A DNA stretch of 64,000 nt from Streptomyces sp. NBC_01142 (lineage in GTDB: Bacteria; Actinomycetota; Actinomycetes; Streptomycetales; Streptomycetaceae), in contig NZ_JAPEOR010000003.1 of NCBI RefSeq assembly GCF_026341125.1, forward strand, positions 1,116,001-1,180,000. The letters are read 5' to 3'. The stretch's first letter is position 1. Every line of letters starts with the position of its first letter. Below the pieces are notes generated by a model that was not told the origin of the DNA, did no database searches, and saw nothing but the letters and a program-made list of their open reading frames with translations. Below are positions 43,107 to 52,207 of this stretch, piece by piece. The position numbers and the translations under genes were made by a program.

Positions 43107-45362
43107 TCAGCCGACGAGGGTGCGTTCCCGCCGCGAGTGCGCTGCGGACTGCGCGTGCTGGACGAGCTTCTCGCCCTCGACGTCCACCCTGGGCAGGATC
43201 CGGTCCAGCCACTTCGGCAGCCACCAGGCGGACTTGCCGAGCAGGGCGAAGAGCGCGGGCACGATCGCCATGCGGACGATGAAGGCGTCGAAGAGGACGG
43301 CGATCGCGAGGGCGAAGCCGATCATCTTGATGAAGTCGTTGTCCTCCATGATGAAGCCGGAGAAGACGCTCATCATGATGACCGCGGCCGCGGCGACGAC
43401 CCGGCCGTTGTGGCGGAAGCCGTCGACGACCGCCTCGGCGGGGCGTGCTCCGTGGACGTACGACTCACGCATCCGGCTGACCAGGAAGACCTCGTAGTCC
43501 ATCGCGAGGCCGAAGACCACGCCGATCATGAAGATCGGCATCGTGCTCATGATCGGGCCGGTCTGCTCGATGCCCAGGACATCCGCGAGCCAGCCCCACT
43601 GGAAGACCGCCACGACGGCGCCGAGGGCCGCGGCCACCGAGAGCAGGAACCCGAGGGCCGCCTTGAGCGGAACCAGGATGGAGCGGAAGACCACCATGAG
43701 GAGGAGGAAGGCGAGGCCCACGACCAGGCCCAGGTAGGGCAGGAGCGCGTCGTCCAGGGTCTGCGAGAAGTCGATGAACATCGCCGTCTGGCCGGATACC
43801 AGGATCTGGGACGCGCCGCTCCGCTCCAAGTCACCGGCGGTGTCGCGGAGTTCGCGAACCAGCTCCTCGGTCTTCTTCTCGGTGGGGCCGGTCTTCGGGA
43901 TGATGCTGATGATCGCGGTGTCGTCCACCTTGTTGCCGGTGGCCGGGGAGACCGAGGCCACGCCGGGGTTCCGGTCGAAGACCTTGCCCGCGGAGTCGGC
44001 CGCCTTCTTGGCGTCCTCGGCCTGCACGGTGATCATCAGGGGTCCGTTGAACCCGGGCCCGAAGGACTCCGAGAGCATGTCGTACGCCTTGCGCTGGGTG
44101 GTCTCCGTCGACATCGAGCCCTCGCCGGGCAGCCCCAGTTCGAGGCTCGTGGCCGGTACGGCGATCGTGCCGAGGCCGACCACGCCGATGAGCAGGACGG
44201 CCACGGGGTGGCGCAGGACGTAACTCGCCCAGCGGGAGCCGAGGTTGGGCTTGTCCTTCTTGGCGGGCTTGGCCGCGCGCTTGGCGGCCCTGCGCTGCTT
44301 GCGCTCCGACAGCGGCTTGACGGCGTACTGCAGGCGCCCCTTGCGGGCCATCACCCTGACCGGCGCGAAACCGAGCAGGGCGGGGACCAGGGTGATCGCG
44401 ACGAGCACGGAGACCGCGACGGTGCCGGCCGCGGCGAGGCCCATCTTGGTGAGCATCGGGATGTTGACGACGGCCAGTCCGGCGAGGGCCACGATGACCG
44501 TCAGACCCGCGAAGACGACCGCCGAACCCGCGGTGCCGACGGCCCGTCCTGCGGCCTCTTCGGGGCTGCGCCCCTCGGCGCGCTCGGCGCGGAAGCGGGA
44601 CACGATGAACAGGGCGTAGTCGATGCCGACCGCGAGGCCGATCATCATCGCGAGGGTCGAGGTGGTGCCGGACAGGCCGAGGGTGGAGCCGAGTGCCGTG
44701 ATGCCCGAGATGCCGATGCCGACTCCGATCAGCGCGGTGATCAGCGGCATTCCGGCCGCGATCATCGAGCCGAAGGTCAGGACGAGGACGATCGCGGAGA
44801 CCAGGATGCCGATCTGCTCGCCGGTGCCGCCCATCGTCTGGTCGATCTTCACGGCGTCACCGCCGGCCTCGACGGTCAGGCCCGCCTTGTCGGCCTTCGC
44901 GATGGCCGCGTCGAGGGCGTCGTGCGCCTTGTCACTGACCTCCATCGCGGAAACCTTGTACGTCACCACCGTGTAGGCGGTCGTACCGTCCTTGCTGATG
45001 CTGACCTCGGGGGTCTTGTAGGGGTCGGCGGCGCCCACCACCTGTGGGGAGGACGTGCCCAACTCGGCGACGAGGCGGCTGACTTCGGCCCGCTGCTCAG
45101 GGGCGGTGATCTTCTGGCCCTCGGGGGCCCGGACGACGACCCGGGCACTGGCGCCGTCGGCGCTCGCGTCCGGGAACTTCTCCGTCAGCAGGTCGAAGGC
45201 TTCCTGCGACTCGGTGCCCGGCATCGAGAACGTGTCGGCGGGCGGCATCGGCGCGGAGGAGGCGGCAAAGCCCATGCCGCCGAATATCAGCAGCCAGAGC
45301 AGCAGCGTCACCCCCCGGCGCCTGAAGGCGAGGCGGCCCAGTTTGGAAAGGAACGTAGCCAC
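43107..45362 (-). CDS. MMPL-family RND transporter
   Basis: A 751-residue MMPL/RND membrane protein with two repeats, each of one span, a large extracytoplasmic domain and a block of five spans. Characteristic segments are MIGLAVGIDYALFIVSRFR and FGLAMDYEVFLVSRMRE, each with the conserved Asp-Tyr pair used in proton coupling. GTG at 45362 (VATFLSKLGRLAFRRRG) has AGGAG at good spacing; the open frame upstream is non-coding. Such proteins export lipids, polyketides or antimicrobial compounds. No neighbour reveals the substrate. Confidence 0.93.
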   Translation of the reverse strand: MATFLSKLGRLAFRRRGVTLLLWLLIFGGMGFAASSAPMPPADTFSMPGTESQEAFDLLTEKFPDASADGASARVVVRAPEGQKITAPEQRAEVSRLVAELGTSSPQVVGAADPYKTPEVSISKDGTTAYTVVTYKVSAMEVSDKAHDALDAAIAKADKAGLTVEAGGDAVKIDQTMGGTGEQIGILVSAIVLVLTFGSMIAAGMPLITALIGVGIGISGITALGSTLGLSGTTSTLAMMIGLAVGIDYALFIVSRFRAERAEGRSPEEAAGRAVGTAGSAVVFAGLTVIVALAGLAVVNIPMLTKMGLAAAGTVAVSVLVAITLVPALLGFAPVRVMARKGRLQYAVKPLSERKQRRAAKRAAKPAKKDKPNLGSRWASYVLRHPVAVLLIGVVGLGTIAVPATSLELGLPGEGSMSTETTQRKAYDMLSESFGPGFNGPLMITVQAEDAKKAADSAGKVFDRNPGVASVSPATGNKVDDTAIISIIPKTGPTEKKTEELVRELRDTAGDLERSGASQILVSGQTAMFIDFSQTLDDALLPYLGLVVGLAFLLLMVVFRSILVPLKAALGFLLSVAAALGAVVAVFQWGWLADVLGIEQTGPIMSTMPIFMIGVVFGLAMDYEVFLVSRMRESYVHGARPAEAVVDGFRHNGRVVAAAAVIMMSVFSGFIMEDNDFIKMIGFALAIAVLFDAFIVRMAIVPALFALLGKSAWWLPKWLDRILPRVDVEGEKLVQHAQSAAHSRRERTLVG

Positions 45363-45759
45363 GGTGGGGACTCCTGTTGGGTCGATTCGGTCGGGTTGCA
45401 GGTTGGTGTGCGGGTTGGGCGGGTTGGTGCTTCGGTGCCTGGGCAGCACGGCATGGCGCGGTGGTGGCGCATGACTGACGTCGCCTGGCGCACGACTGGT
45501 GCGGGGTGATCGGTGCGAACCTGGGGCTCTATGGCTGCAAGTCCGCCAGGCGGGCGCCGCGTTGGGTCTGCGTCGTGCCGTTCTCGATGGGCACGACTTT
45601 GCCGGGGCGCGCTGACAGGGGGCGGCCAGCGCGCTGACAGAAACCTGACAGTCCCGGCCGGGGGCTGTCAGAGGCCGGCGGGCGAGCGGCATCAGCGGGG
45701 CTGTCGGGGGCCGGCTTCGTGGAGTTCGGCCTCGAGCCCGTCGAAGAGGGGCCGGAGCG
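45363..45759. other. Upstream region of the MMPL gene
   Basis: About 400 bp that carries the MMPL promoter. It contains repeated phrases CGCGCTGACAG/CTGACAG around 45610-45670, which may be a regulatory site or chance. No gene is supported. Confidence 0.35.
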
Positions 45760-45983
45760 TCACCTCGCTGCGCTGCGAAGGACGTGCACTGGTCGGACGA
45801 GGACCAGGCGGAGCTCCTCGAAGCGCCAACGCCCCACGTGGGGTGGGCGTGGGCCTCGGTTTGGCAGTTGCCCGCGGCTTCACGGAGTCGATGGGTGGGA
45901 TGCTGAGCGCGAAAGACACACCTGGGGGCGGCCTCACCGTGGTGCTCACGCTGCGGGCGGGGCAGGCGCTCTTGGAGCGGTGA
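45760..45983 (+). pseudogene. Relic: C-terminus of a sensor histidine kinase
   Basis: The frame ending at 45983 reads GVGVGLGLAVARGFTESMGG and DTPGGGLTVVLTLRAG, the G2 box and last strands of a histidine-kinase ATPase domain, closest in pattern to KdpD-like sensors. Traces of preceding kinase sequence (KDVHWSDEDQAELL) are in another frame. Everything upstream is lost. Confidence 0.65.
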
Positions 45984-46015
45984 GCGGCTCAGGTTCTCCT
46001 GGGCCGGTGAGTGGC

Positions 46016-46852
46016 TCAGGCCCGGCGGATCACGATGTCGCCGACGCTGGTCCGGCCCCGAACCTCGACCGTCTCCTCGGACGCCCGGGGCCCCTCCGCC
46101 GCCCCGAGCTCATTACGCACACGCCCCGCGGTGGACCGCACATCCAGCCAGGCCGCAGATCCCTCGGCGATCCCGATCTCAAGCCCCCCGGCCGCGGTGT
46201 CCAGGGTGATCCGTCCACGCACCACCTCGGCGAGCCGAATGGCGCCGCTGGCAGACTTGGCCGTGACGGAGGAGTCCGCGTGCAGGACGCTGATGGGCCC
46301 GTTGGACGACCTCACCTTCAGCTCCCCGCGGATCTCCCCGATCGCGGTCTCGCCGTTGAGGTTCTTGATGGTGGCCGTGCCGTCGACCCGGCCGAGACGC
46401 ACCCGCCCCGACCCGTGGATCTCGACCTCGCCCGTCGCACGGTCCACGAGGACGTCCCCGTGCGAGGTCTTCAGCCGTAGGGCCCCGGCCTCTTCCAGCT
46501 GGATGTCACCGGCAGCCGTCGTCAGACGGCAGTTCCCGAAGCGCCCCTCGCCGATGAAGTCGCCGAGGCCCGTGCTGCCGGTCAGGTCCGAGCCCGCGGG
46601 CAGCTCGACGGTCACATCGACCGCGCCGATCTTGCCGAAGATCGAGCGCTTCTTGGGGCCCTTGACCACGAGCTCCCCGCTCGCGCAGGTGACCTTGGTG
46701 TCCTCGGCGGCCTGTACGTCCTGCTTGTTGCCGGGGTCGCTCGGCGTCACCTCGACCACGGTGTCGGTGCGCTTGCCCGCGATGATCCGGGCCCGCCCGA
46801 TCTCGAATTCAAGGTTGGCGGAGAGGTGCTCGGGGGTGTCGAAAGTAGGCAT
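46016..46852 (-). CDS. DUF4097 beta-strand-repeat protein (copy A)
   Basis: A 278-residue protein made of a right-handed beta-repeat of DUF4097/putative-adhesin type: repeated short strands such as LKTSHGDVLVDRATGEVEIH, VRSSNGPISVLHADSSVTAK and GAIRLAEVVRGRITLDTAAG. No signal peptide, so cytoplasmic. It is the second gene of an operon with the RHH protein encoded 69 bp upstream. A paralogue (copy B, 50264-51109) sits in an equivalent operon. Function unknown; possibly a scaffold or membrane-stress protein. Confidence 0.87.
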   Translation of the reverse strand: MPTFDTPEHLSANLEFEIGRARIIAGKRTDTVVEVTPSDPGNKQDVQAAEDTKVTCASGELVVKGPKKRSIFGKIGAVDVTVELPAGSDLTGSTGLGDFIGEGRFGNCRLTTAAGDIQLEEAGALRLKTSHGDVLVDRATGEVEIHGSGRVRLGRVDGTATIKNLNGETAIGEIRGELKVRSSNGPISVLHADSSVTAKSASGAIRLAEVVRGRITLDTAAGGLEIGIAEGSAAWLDVRSTAGRVRNELGAAEGPRASEETVEVRGRTSVGDIVIRRA

Positions 46853-46921
46853 GGCTGAGCCGTCCTTTGGCTGCTGTCTGCTGGCTGCTTGGCTGGGAGT
46901 ACGTGAGTAGTGCGGGGTGGG

Positions 46922-47449
46922 CTAGCGCACCCAGCCGGTGAATCCCTGCCCGGCTGCGGGCGCCCGGCCCGAGGCGCCCGTGCCGCGGGCAGCCGTGGGT
47001 TCCAGGGCGGCGGCGACGGCCCGGACCAGCCAGGCGTTGACCGAGAGCCCTTCGCGGCTCGCGGCCTCCTCGACCCGGACCTTGAGCTGGGCGGGCGGGC
47101 GGAAGTTGATGCGCGAGGTGGCGCCGTCCTCGACGTCCACCGGGGCCGGCGGCGTGGGCGCCGGCGGCGGTGCCGGGGCGTCGCCCTCGCCGAATGTGTC
47201 CGGGGTGGGCGGGGCGGTGACCACGAACTCGGGGTCGAGCCCACGCAGTCGTACATCGACCGAGCCTGGGGCCAGATCGCGGGTGACCTCGTCCATCGCG
47301 TCGGACAGGGCGTTCAGCAGGGTGAGCCGGGCGGCCGACTCGAGCTGGGCGGTGAGCCGCTCGGCCAGGGCAAGGGCTTCGTCGCCACCGGCTTCGGCGG
47401 CGACGCCGAGTTGGTGCCGGAGGTTGTCAACGTAAGGAGTAAGGTCCAT
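46922..47449 (-). CDS. RHH/HicB-like regulator (copy A)
   Basis: A 175-residue protein. N-terminal helical part (MDLTPYVDNLRHQLGVAAEA, then LAERLTAQLESAARLTLLNA), a Pro-rich linker (APAPPPAPTPPAP, about 90-102) and a C-terminal ribbon-helix-helix domain RINFRPPAQLKVRVEEAASR plus EGLSVNAWLVRAV. Such DNA-binding domains occur in HicB/Arc-type antitoxins and repressors. No HicA toxin is adjacent. Boxes of TGGCGCCA type lie 10-61 bp upstream of its start, so it very likely autoregulates. A paralogue is at 49662. Confidence 0.85.
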   Translation of the reverse strand: MDLTPYVDNLRHQLGVAAEAGGDEALALAERLTAQLESAARLTLLNALSDAMDEVTRDLAPGSVDVRLRGLDPEFVVTAPPTPDTFGEGDAPAPPPAPTPPAPVDVEDGATSRINFRPPAQLKVRVEEAASREGLSVNAWLVRAVAAALEPTAARGTGASGRAPAAGQGFTGWVR

Positions 47450-47458
47450 AGCGCAATG

Positions 47459-47510
47459 ATGGCACCATCATGGCGCCATGGCAAGTCGTGTGGCGCCATT
47501 GTGGTGCAGG
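47459..47510. promoter_or_regulatory. Four TGGCGCCA-type boxes upstream of RHH copy A
   Basis: Boxes at 47459-47468 (ATGGCACCAT), 47470-47479 (ATGGCGCCAT), 47490-47499 (GTGGCGCCAT) and 47501-47510 (TGTGGTGCA-like). They form two pairs with 11-bp spacing, one helical turn, as expected for cooperative RHH dimers. The same boxes occur at 48804-48858 and 49632-49652. Confidence 0.78.
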
Positions 47511-47571
47511 GGTCAAAATTCAGCCCCTCCGGCGTTTTGAGGAGCGGGGTCCGGGGCGGAGTCCCATGTCC

Positions 47572-47710
47572 TCACGCCTGCGGGGCGATCTCCGGGATCA
47601 GGCCTTCGACAAGCCCCTTGATCTCGTCCCGAATGGGTCGAACGACCGCCACTCCCTGACCCGCCGGGTCCTCCAGCTTCCAGTCCAGGTACCGCTTGCC
47701 GGGGAAGGCA
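47572..47710 (-). pseudogene. Relic: C-terminus of arsenate-reductase-like phosphatase
   Basis: FPGKRYLDWKLEDPAGQGVA and VRPIRDEIKGLVEGLI are the last strands and helix of low-molecular-weight phosphatase-type arsenate reductases (ArsC). The catalytic CxxxxxR loop and the rest of the N-terminus are gone, replaced by unrelated sequence. Confidence 0.65.
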
Positions 47711-47789
47711 GGGCGGGTGTGACGGCGGTGGTCACGGCACCGCCACAGATGTGCCGGTCTTCTTCTGTGATCCGGGCAGTCCCTGGCAG

Positions 47790-47970
47790 TGCGGTTCAAC
47801 GAGAACACCAACGGCGTGCTGCGCCAGTACTTCCCGAACGGCGCCGGCCCCTACCGCTACAGCCGGGACGACCTGGACGCCGTCGCCGCCGAACTCAACA
47901 GCCGGCCACGCAAAACGCTCGGCTGGGAACCCCGGCCGAGCGTCTCGCTCAGCTCCTGACAACAACCAGT
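47790..47970 (+). pseudogene. Relic: C-terminus of an IS30-family transposase
   Basis: FNENTNGVLRQYFPNGAGPY, RDDLDAVAAELNSRPRKTLG and, after a frameshift, TPAERLAQLL correspond to the end of IS30 transposases (usual form NENTNGLLRQYFPKGTDLS...NxRPRKTLGWxTPAE). The catalytic Glu region is present, the remainder of the gene missing. Confidence 0.75.
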
Positions 47971-48112
47971 TGATCACCGTGTTGCTACGACCGCTGGAAT
48001 TCGCCTGCTGCAGGTTGGGGCGCAATCAAACCGGTGGCTTATCGGGCGGTATCCCCCTTGATCGACCTGTGCCGCGTGCCGCTCCGGCAAGTGTCGGTCG
48101 GACGAGTGCCGG

Positions 48113-48727
48113 TCAGGCGGCGGGGCACAGGGCGGGCGCTGTGTTCGTCTCGCTGAGACCGACGCTGCGGAACAGGACCGCCGAGTCGCCGATCGGGTCG
48201 GCGGTCAGGACCGCGGCGACCGGAGCGGGGTGAGCGGCGCGGCGAGTGCGGGAGGCCTGAGCCGGGACGCGGACGGGAGCGGTGGCAGTGGCCGTGGTCT
48301 TCTTGCGGCCGCCCGCGAAGACGACGAGCCGCAGCACCACGAACCGTGCGACACCGGCGAGCGCGGAGGCCGACAGGTAGACGACTTGCTCGAGCAGCGC
48401 CCCCGGCGCCGCCACCAACTGGTGCAGGGCGAACATCGCCACGCAGGTCACCGCGTACGCGGCCGCCGCCGACCCCGCCGACTGCACATGTTGGCGCCAG
48501 GTCCCGCGCCCGCCCGCGCCGAAGGTGAAGCGGGCGTGCAGCTCGGTGGCGAGGAGCGTCGAGGCGACCGTGATCAGGGCGTTTGCCAGGGCCCATGGCA
48601 TGCAGGCGGCGAGCGCCACCACGGCGAAGCTGGAGGCGACACCGACGCCACCGCCGCAGAGCACGAACCGTGCGAAGGCAGCGAAGGCGCCGGGTGCCGC
48701 CTGCCTCTGGCGCTGTGCTGACTCCAT
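48113..48727 (-). CDS. GtrA-like integral membrane protein
   Basis: A 204-residue protein with four spans characteristic of GtrA-like proteins: ARFVLCGGGVGVASSFAVVA, ALANALITVASTLLATELHA (with ARFTFG after it), AAAYAVTCVAMFALHQLVAA and VYLSASALAGVARFVVLRL. GtrA-like proteins are thought to flip lipid-linked sugars. ATG at 48727 is preceded by GGAGGGG. The C-terminal ~60 residues are polar and unusual for the family. Its upstream region carries the RHH-type boxes, so it appears co-regulated with the RHH-DUF4097 operons. Confidence 0.82.
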   Translation of the reverse strand: MESAQRQRQAAPGAFAAFARFVLCGGGVGVASSFAVVALAACMPWALANALITVASTLLATELHARFTFGAGGRGTWRQHVQSAGSAAAAYAVTCVAMFALHQLVAAPGALLEQVVYLSASALAGVARFVVLRLVVFAGGRKKTTATATAPVRVPAQASRTRRAAHPAPVAAVLTADPIGDSAVLFRSVGLSETNTAPALCPAA

Positions 48728-48803
48728 GATCCGGCCCCTCCGATGGCTGACTCTGCGATACGCGAACCCCCCTGCCCAGTCGGGACCGAGGGGTTCATCG
48801 CCC

Positions 48804-48858
48804 GTGTCGCCATCATGGCGCAATATGTGGCGCCATCACAAGCCGTATATGGCGCCAT
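48804..48858. promoter_or_regulatory. TGGCGCCA-type boxes upstream of the GtrA-like gene
   Basis: Boxes at 48804-48813 (GTGTCGCCAT), 48815-48824 (ATGGCGCAAT), 48827-48836 (GTGGCGCCAT) and 48849-48858 (ATGGCGCCAT), with spacings of 11, 12 and 22 bp. They match those upstream of both RHH genes and lie 77-131 bp before the GtrA-like start codon. Confidence 0.72.
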
Positions 48859-48989
48859 TGGCTTGGCTGTCGGCGCCGGGATCGGGCTTTGGCATGTGAA
48901 ACTGCAGGTCGGAGGGTTATCGCCAGGCGACGATTTGGTTCGATGACGGCGCCGGTCAGCCGGTGACCGACGCGCACGTGGTGGGCGTG

Positions 48990-49420
48990 GCATGCGCCGG
49001 TCGAGCGCGTTGGTGACCTCGTGGAAGGTGACGCGCTCGACCAGGCCTTTCGCCACATGCTCGGACGTGTCGGCCGCGCACGTGTCCCGGATGAGGACGT
49101 TGTGGACGTCGGAGCCGTCCAGGAACTGGGAGCGGTAGGGCGTGACGACCTGGTCGTCCTTGGTCGCGATGACCGTGTAGTGCACGCCGGGCACGGTGTC
49201 GCCGCCCTCGTTGGGCTTGGTGATGGACGCGGAGCCGGCGATCTGGTCGGCGAACCCTGGTGTGGCCGGCGCGAGCAGATCCTCGGTGCCGGGGAAGTGG
49301 GGCAGCGGCCTGGTCGGGCCGAGCAGCGTAGTGCCGTGGTCGTCCGGCGCGATCCCGACGAGGGCGTTCACCTTGCCGGCGCCGCCGAGGAGTGTGAGGT
49401 AGTGCCCGGCCCGCGCCCGG
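48990..49420 (-). pseudogene. Relic: C-terminal half of a secreted lipase/esterase
   Basis: GHYLTLLGGAGKVNALVGIA, FADQIAGSASITKPNEGGD, GVHYTVIATKDDQVVTPYRS and DTSEHVAKGLVER are the second half of an actinobacterial alpha/beta-hydrolase lipase, with the catalytic Asp (DDQVVTP) and His (SEHVA). The signal peptide and the nucleophile elbow GxSxG are lost, so it cannot be active. Confidence 0.75.
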
Positions 49421-49631
49421 CCCGCGCCGTGCACCCTTCGGCTTGTTCCAGTCCGTGCAGGGCAACGTTCAATAGCGGCGGGCTGATCACGCCGCCTCCC
49501 GGCGGGCCCGCTCGACATCACCCCGCGGCAACTTGGCACCTCACCTTGCCGGCCCCTGACCTGCAACGACGGACCCATCGGTCACTTCAGAACCTCACTC
49601 CGCGCCACGTATCGCATCTTCGGGCTTGCCG

Positions 49632-49652
49632 ATGGCGCCATAGTGGTGCCAC
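49632..49652. promoter_or_regulatory. Paired TGGCGCCA-type boxes upstream of RHH copy B
   Basis: ATGGCGCCAT (49632-49641) and GTGGTGCCAC (49643-49652), both palindromic, 11 bp apart, ending 9 bp before the RHH start codon. Same arrangement as upstream of copy A. Confidence 0.78.
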
Positions 49653-49661
49653 TATTGCGTC

Positions 49662-50174
49662 ATGGACCTCGCGCCGCACGTCGAAACGCTCCGCAGGGAA
49701 CTGGCGGTGGCCGCCGAAGCCGGGGGTGACGAAGCCCGCGAGCTCGCCGAGCGGCTGACCGCGCCACTGGAGTCGGCCACCCGCCTGGCCCTGCTCAATG
49801 TGCTGTCCGCCGCCACGGATGAGATCACCCGTGAACTCGCCCCCGGCTCGGTCGACGTACGACTGCGTGGCCTCGACCCCGACTTCGTGGTGGTGCTGCC
49901 GCAGCACGAGGACCGGACCGAACCGCTCGACGCACCGGAGCCCGCACCGGCCCCGGTCCACGCCGACACGGACGAGGGCGGCACCGCCCGCGTCAATCTG
50001 CGCCTGCCCGCCCACCTCAAGATCCGCGCCGAGGAGGCGGCGGGCAGCGAGGGCATGTCGGCCAACGCATGGCTCGTCGTGTCGGCCGCGGTCGACACGG
50101 GTGGCGCCGCCACCCCCCGTACCCCCGAGAAGACCAGGACCATCGGCCAGAGCTTCACGGGCTGGGTGCATTAA
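49662..50174 (+). CDS. RHH/HicB-like regulator (copy B)
   Basis: A 170-residue paralogue of the 46922-47449 product. It shares the N-terminus (MDLAPHVETLRRELAVAAEA), the motif ELAPGSVDVRLRGLDPDFVV, an acidic/Pro linker, the RHH domain RVNLRLPAHLKIRAEEAAGS and the end SFTGWVH (SFTGWVR-like in copy A). The RHH C-terminal part is shorter. Boxes overlap its promoter. It begins a four-gene operon with DUF4097 and an ABC exporter, which it probably represses. Confidence 0.85.
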   Translation: MDLAPHVETLRRELAVAAEAGGDEARELAERLTAPLESATRLALLNVLSAATDEITRELAPGSVDVRLRGLDPDFVVVLPQHEDRTEPLDAPEPAPAPVHADTDEGGTARVNLRLPAHLKIRAEEAAGSEGMSANAWLVVSAAVDTGGAATPRTPEKTRTIGQSFTGWVH

Positions 50175-50263
50175 CCAGCCCATCGGAACGACTTCACCCA
50201 CACCACGTCCCACCAGCGGGGACGCCACGAACACCCAAGAGGACCCAAGAGGACGGGACAGCC

Positions 50264-51109
50264 ATGCCTTCTTTCGACACTCCCCAGCCGATCTCGGTCA
50301 ACGCCCGCGTGGACGCGGGATCCATCCAGTTCGCCGCGGCCGACCGCGCCGACACCGTCGTGGACGTAGCTCCCCGCGACCCGAAGAAGGACCAGGACGT
50401 GCGGGCCGCCGAGCAGACCGAGGTCACGTACGTGAGCGGCGTCCTGACCGTCAGGACGCCCAAGCAGCGCTATCTCGTCGGGCGCACCGGCACCGTCGAC
50501 GTGACGGTCGAACTGCCCACGGGCTCGCGCATCGACATGACCGGGGCTTGGGCCCAGGTGCTCGGCGAGGGCCGGCTGGGCGAGGTCCGCGTGAAGACCT
50601 CGTCCGGCGACGTCCGCCTCGACACGACCGGCCCGCTGCAGCTGACCGCCTCCCACGGCTCGATCACCGTCGACCGGATCGAGGGCACGGCCGAGATCAC
50701 CACCAGCTCCGGCAGCATGCGCGTCGGCCTCCTCGGCGGCCCCGCCGTCCTGAAGAACTCGCACGGCACCACGACCGTCGGCGCCGCGACCGGCGACCTG
50801 CGGGTGAGCGGTGCCAATGGCGACATCGAGATCCGGCGCGCCGAGAGCTCGGTGGCCGCCACCACCGCCCACGGCACCCTGCGTGTCGCCGAAGTCGCCC
50901 GTGGCACCGTCCAGTTGGAGACCTCCTACGGCGCCATCGAGGTCGGCATCCGCGAGGGCACCGCCGCCTGGCTCGACGTCCACTCGGGCTCCGGGCAGGT
51001 GCGCAACACGCTCACCGCGTCCGAGACCCCGGAGAAGACCGAGGGCACCGTCGAGGTCCGCGCCCGCACCCGGCACGGCAACATCGACGTCCGCCGCGCC
51101 AAGGCCTGA
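50264..51109 (+). CDS. DUF4097 beta-strand-repeat protein (copy B)
   Basis: A 281-residue DUF4097 protein with regular repeats (VKTSSGDVRLDTTGPLQLTA, SHGSITVDRIEGTAEITTSS, NGDIEIRRAESSVAATTAHG). It starts MPSFDTPQPISVNARVDAG, parallel to MPTFDTPEHLSANLEFEIG of copy A, so the two RHH-DUF4097 pairs arose by duplication of a unit. ATG at 50264; AGAGGACGGGACAG lies upstream. It is followed by the DrrA-type ABC genes, suggesting a role linked to that exporter or to envelope stress. Confidence 0.87.
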   Translation: MPSFDTPQPISVNARVDAGSIQFAAADRADTVVDVAPRDPKKDQDVRAAEQTEVTYVSGVLTVRTPKQRYLVGRTGTVDVTVELPTGSRIDMTGAWAQVLGEGRLGEVRVKTSSGDVRLDTTGPLQLTASHGSITVDRIEGTAEITTSSGSMRVGLLGGPAVLKNSHGTTTVGAATGDLRVSGANGDIEIRRAESSVAATTAHGTLRVAEVARGTVQLETSYGAIEVGIREGTAAWLDVHSGSGQVRNTLTASETPEKTEGTVEVRARTRHGNIDVRRAKA

Positions 51110-51196
51110 CCCCAGAAGAACCGGCCTCAGCTCATTAAGAACCGGCCCCAGCTCACTCACTCACCCAGTCACTTCAGCCTTCGAACGGGAGGGCCC

Positions 51197-52207
51197 ATGC
51201 CTTCTTCTGTCATGCCCACATCCAGGCAGGGTGACGGTCACCCGCCGCCGGCCGCCGTCTCCACCGTCGGTCTGCGCAAGCGGTACGGCGACAAGGTCGT
51301 CCTCGACGGCATCGATCTGCGCATCCCGGCCGGGTCCGTGTTCGCGCTGCTCGGGCCGAACGGCGCCGGCAAGACCACCGCCGTGAAGATCCTCTCCACC
51401 CTCATCTCCGCCGACGGCGGGCAGGCTCAGGTCGCGGGCCACGACGTCGCCACGTCACCGGACGGGGTGCGTGCCGCGATCGGCGTCACCGGGCAGTTCT
51501 CCGCCGTCGACGGGCTGATCACCGGTGAGGAGAACATGCTCCTCATGGCTGACCTGCACCATCTCTCCCGCAGCGAGGGGCGGCGTACCGCCGCCGAGTT
51601 GCTGGAGCGGTTCGACCTGGTGGAGGCGGCGAAGAAGCCCGCCGCCACCTACTCCGGCGGCATGAAGCGCCGCCTGGACATCGCCATGACGCTGGTCGGC
51701 AACCCACGGATCATCTTCCTCGACGAGCCGACCACCGGCCTCGACCCGCGCTCCCGGCACAACATGTGGCAGATCATCCGCGAGCTGGTCTCCGGCGGCG
51801 TCACCGTCTTCCTCACCACCCAGTACCTGGAGGAGGCAGATGAGCTCGCCGACCGTATCGCGGTCCTCAACGACGGCAAGATCGCCGCCCAGGGCACCGC
51901 GGAGGAGCTGAAGCGGCTCATCCCCGGCGGGCACGTGCGGCTGCGGTTCGCCGACCCGGCCGCGTACCGGAGCGCCGCCCTCGCCCTGCGCGAGGTCACC
52001 CGGGACGACGAGGCGCTGGCGCTGCAGATCCCCAGCGACGGCAGCCAGCGCGAGCTGCGCTCCATCCTCGACTGGCTGGACTCGGCCGGCATCGAGGCGG
52101 ACGAACTCACCCTGCACACCCCCGACCTCGACGACGTGTTCTTCGCCCTGACCGGCACCGCCCCGCAGCCCGGCCAGTCCAGCCAGCCCAAGGAGGCTGT
52201 CCGATGA
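51197..52207 (+). CDS. DrrA-type ABC transporter ATPase
   Basis: A 336-residue ATPase of the daunorubicin-resistance (DrrA) group. Walker A GPNGAGKTT, Q-loop GVTGQFSAVDGLITGEEN, signature TYSGGMKRRLDIA, Walker B RIIFLDEPTTGLDPRSR, and the DrrA-type C-terminal extension (about 230-336) ending in DLDDVFFALTG. It should energise the ABC-2 permease encoded next, with a 4-bp overlap, for export of a hydrophobic compound. It belongs to the operon led by RHH copy B. Confidence 0.93.
   Translation: MPSSVMPTSRQGDGHPPPAAVSTVGLRKRYGDKVVLDGIDLRIPAGSVFALLGPNGAGKTTAVKILSTLISADGGQAQVAGHDVATSPDGVRAAIGVTGQFSAVDGLITGEENMLLMADLHHLSRSEGRRTAAELLERFDLVEAAKKPAATYSGGMKRRLDIAMTLVGNPRIIFLDEPTTGLDPRSRHNMWQIIRELVSGGVTVFLTTQYLEEADELADRIAVLNDGKIAAQGTAEELKRLIPGGHVRLRFADPAAYRSAALALREVTRDDEALALQIPSDGSQRELRSILDWLDSAGIEADELTLHTPDLDDVFFALTGTAPQPGQSSQPKEAVR

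Noticed and set aside
43083..45509. An 808-codon plus-strand open frame
   Set aside because: It is antisense to the MMPL transporter and rich in Asp/Gly/Arg repeats produced by GC-rich complementary codons; it has no domain.
46922..50174. HicAB toxin-antitoxin modules
   Set aside because: The RHH domains resemble HicB, but no HicA-like toxin frame lies next to either copy; the partners are DUF4097 and ABC genes.
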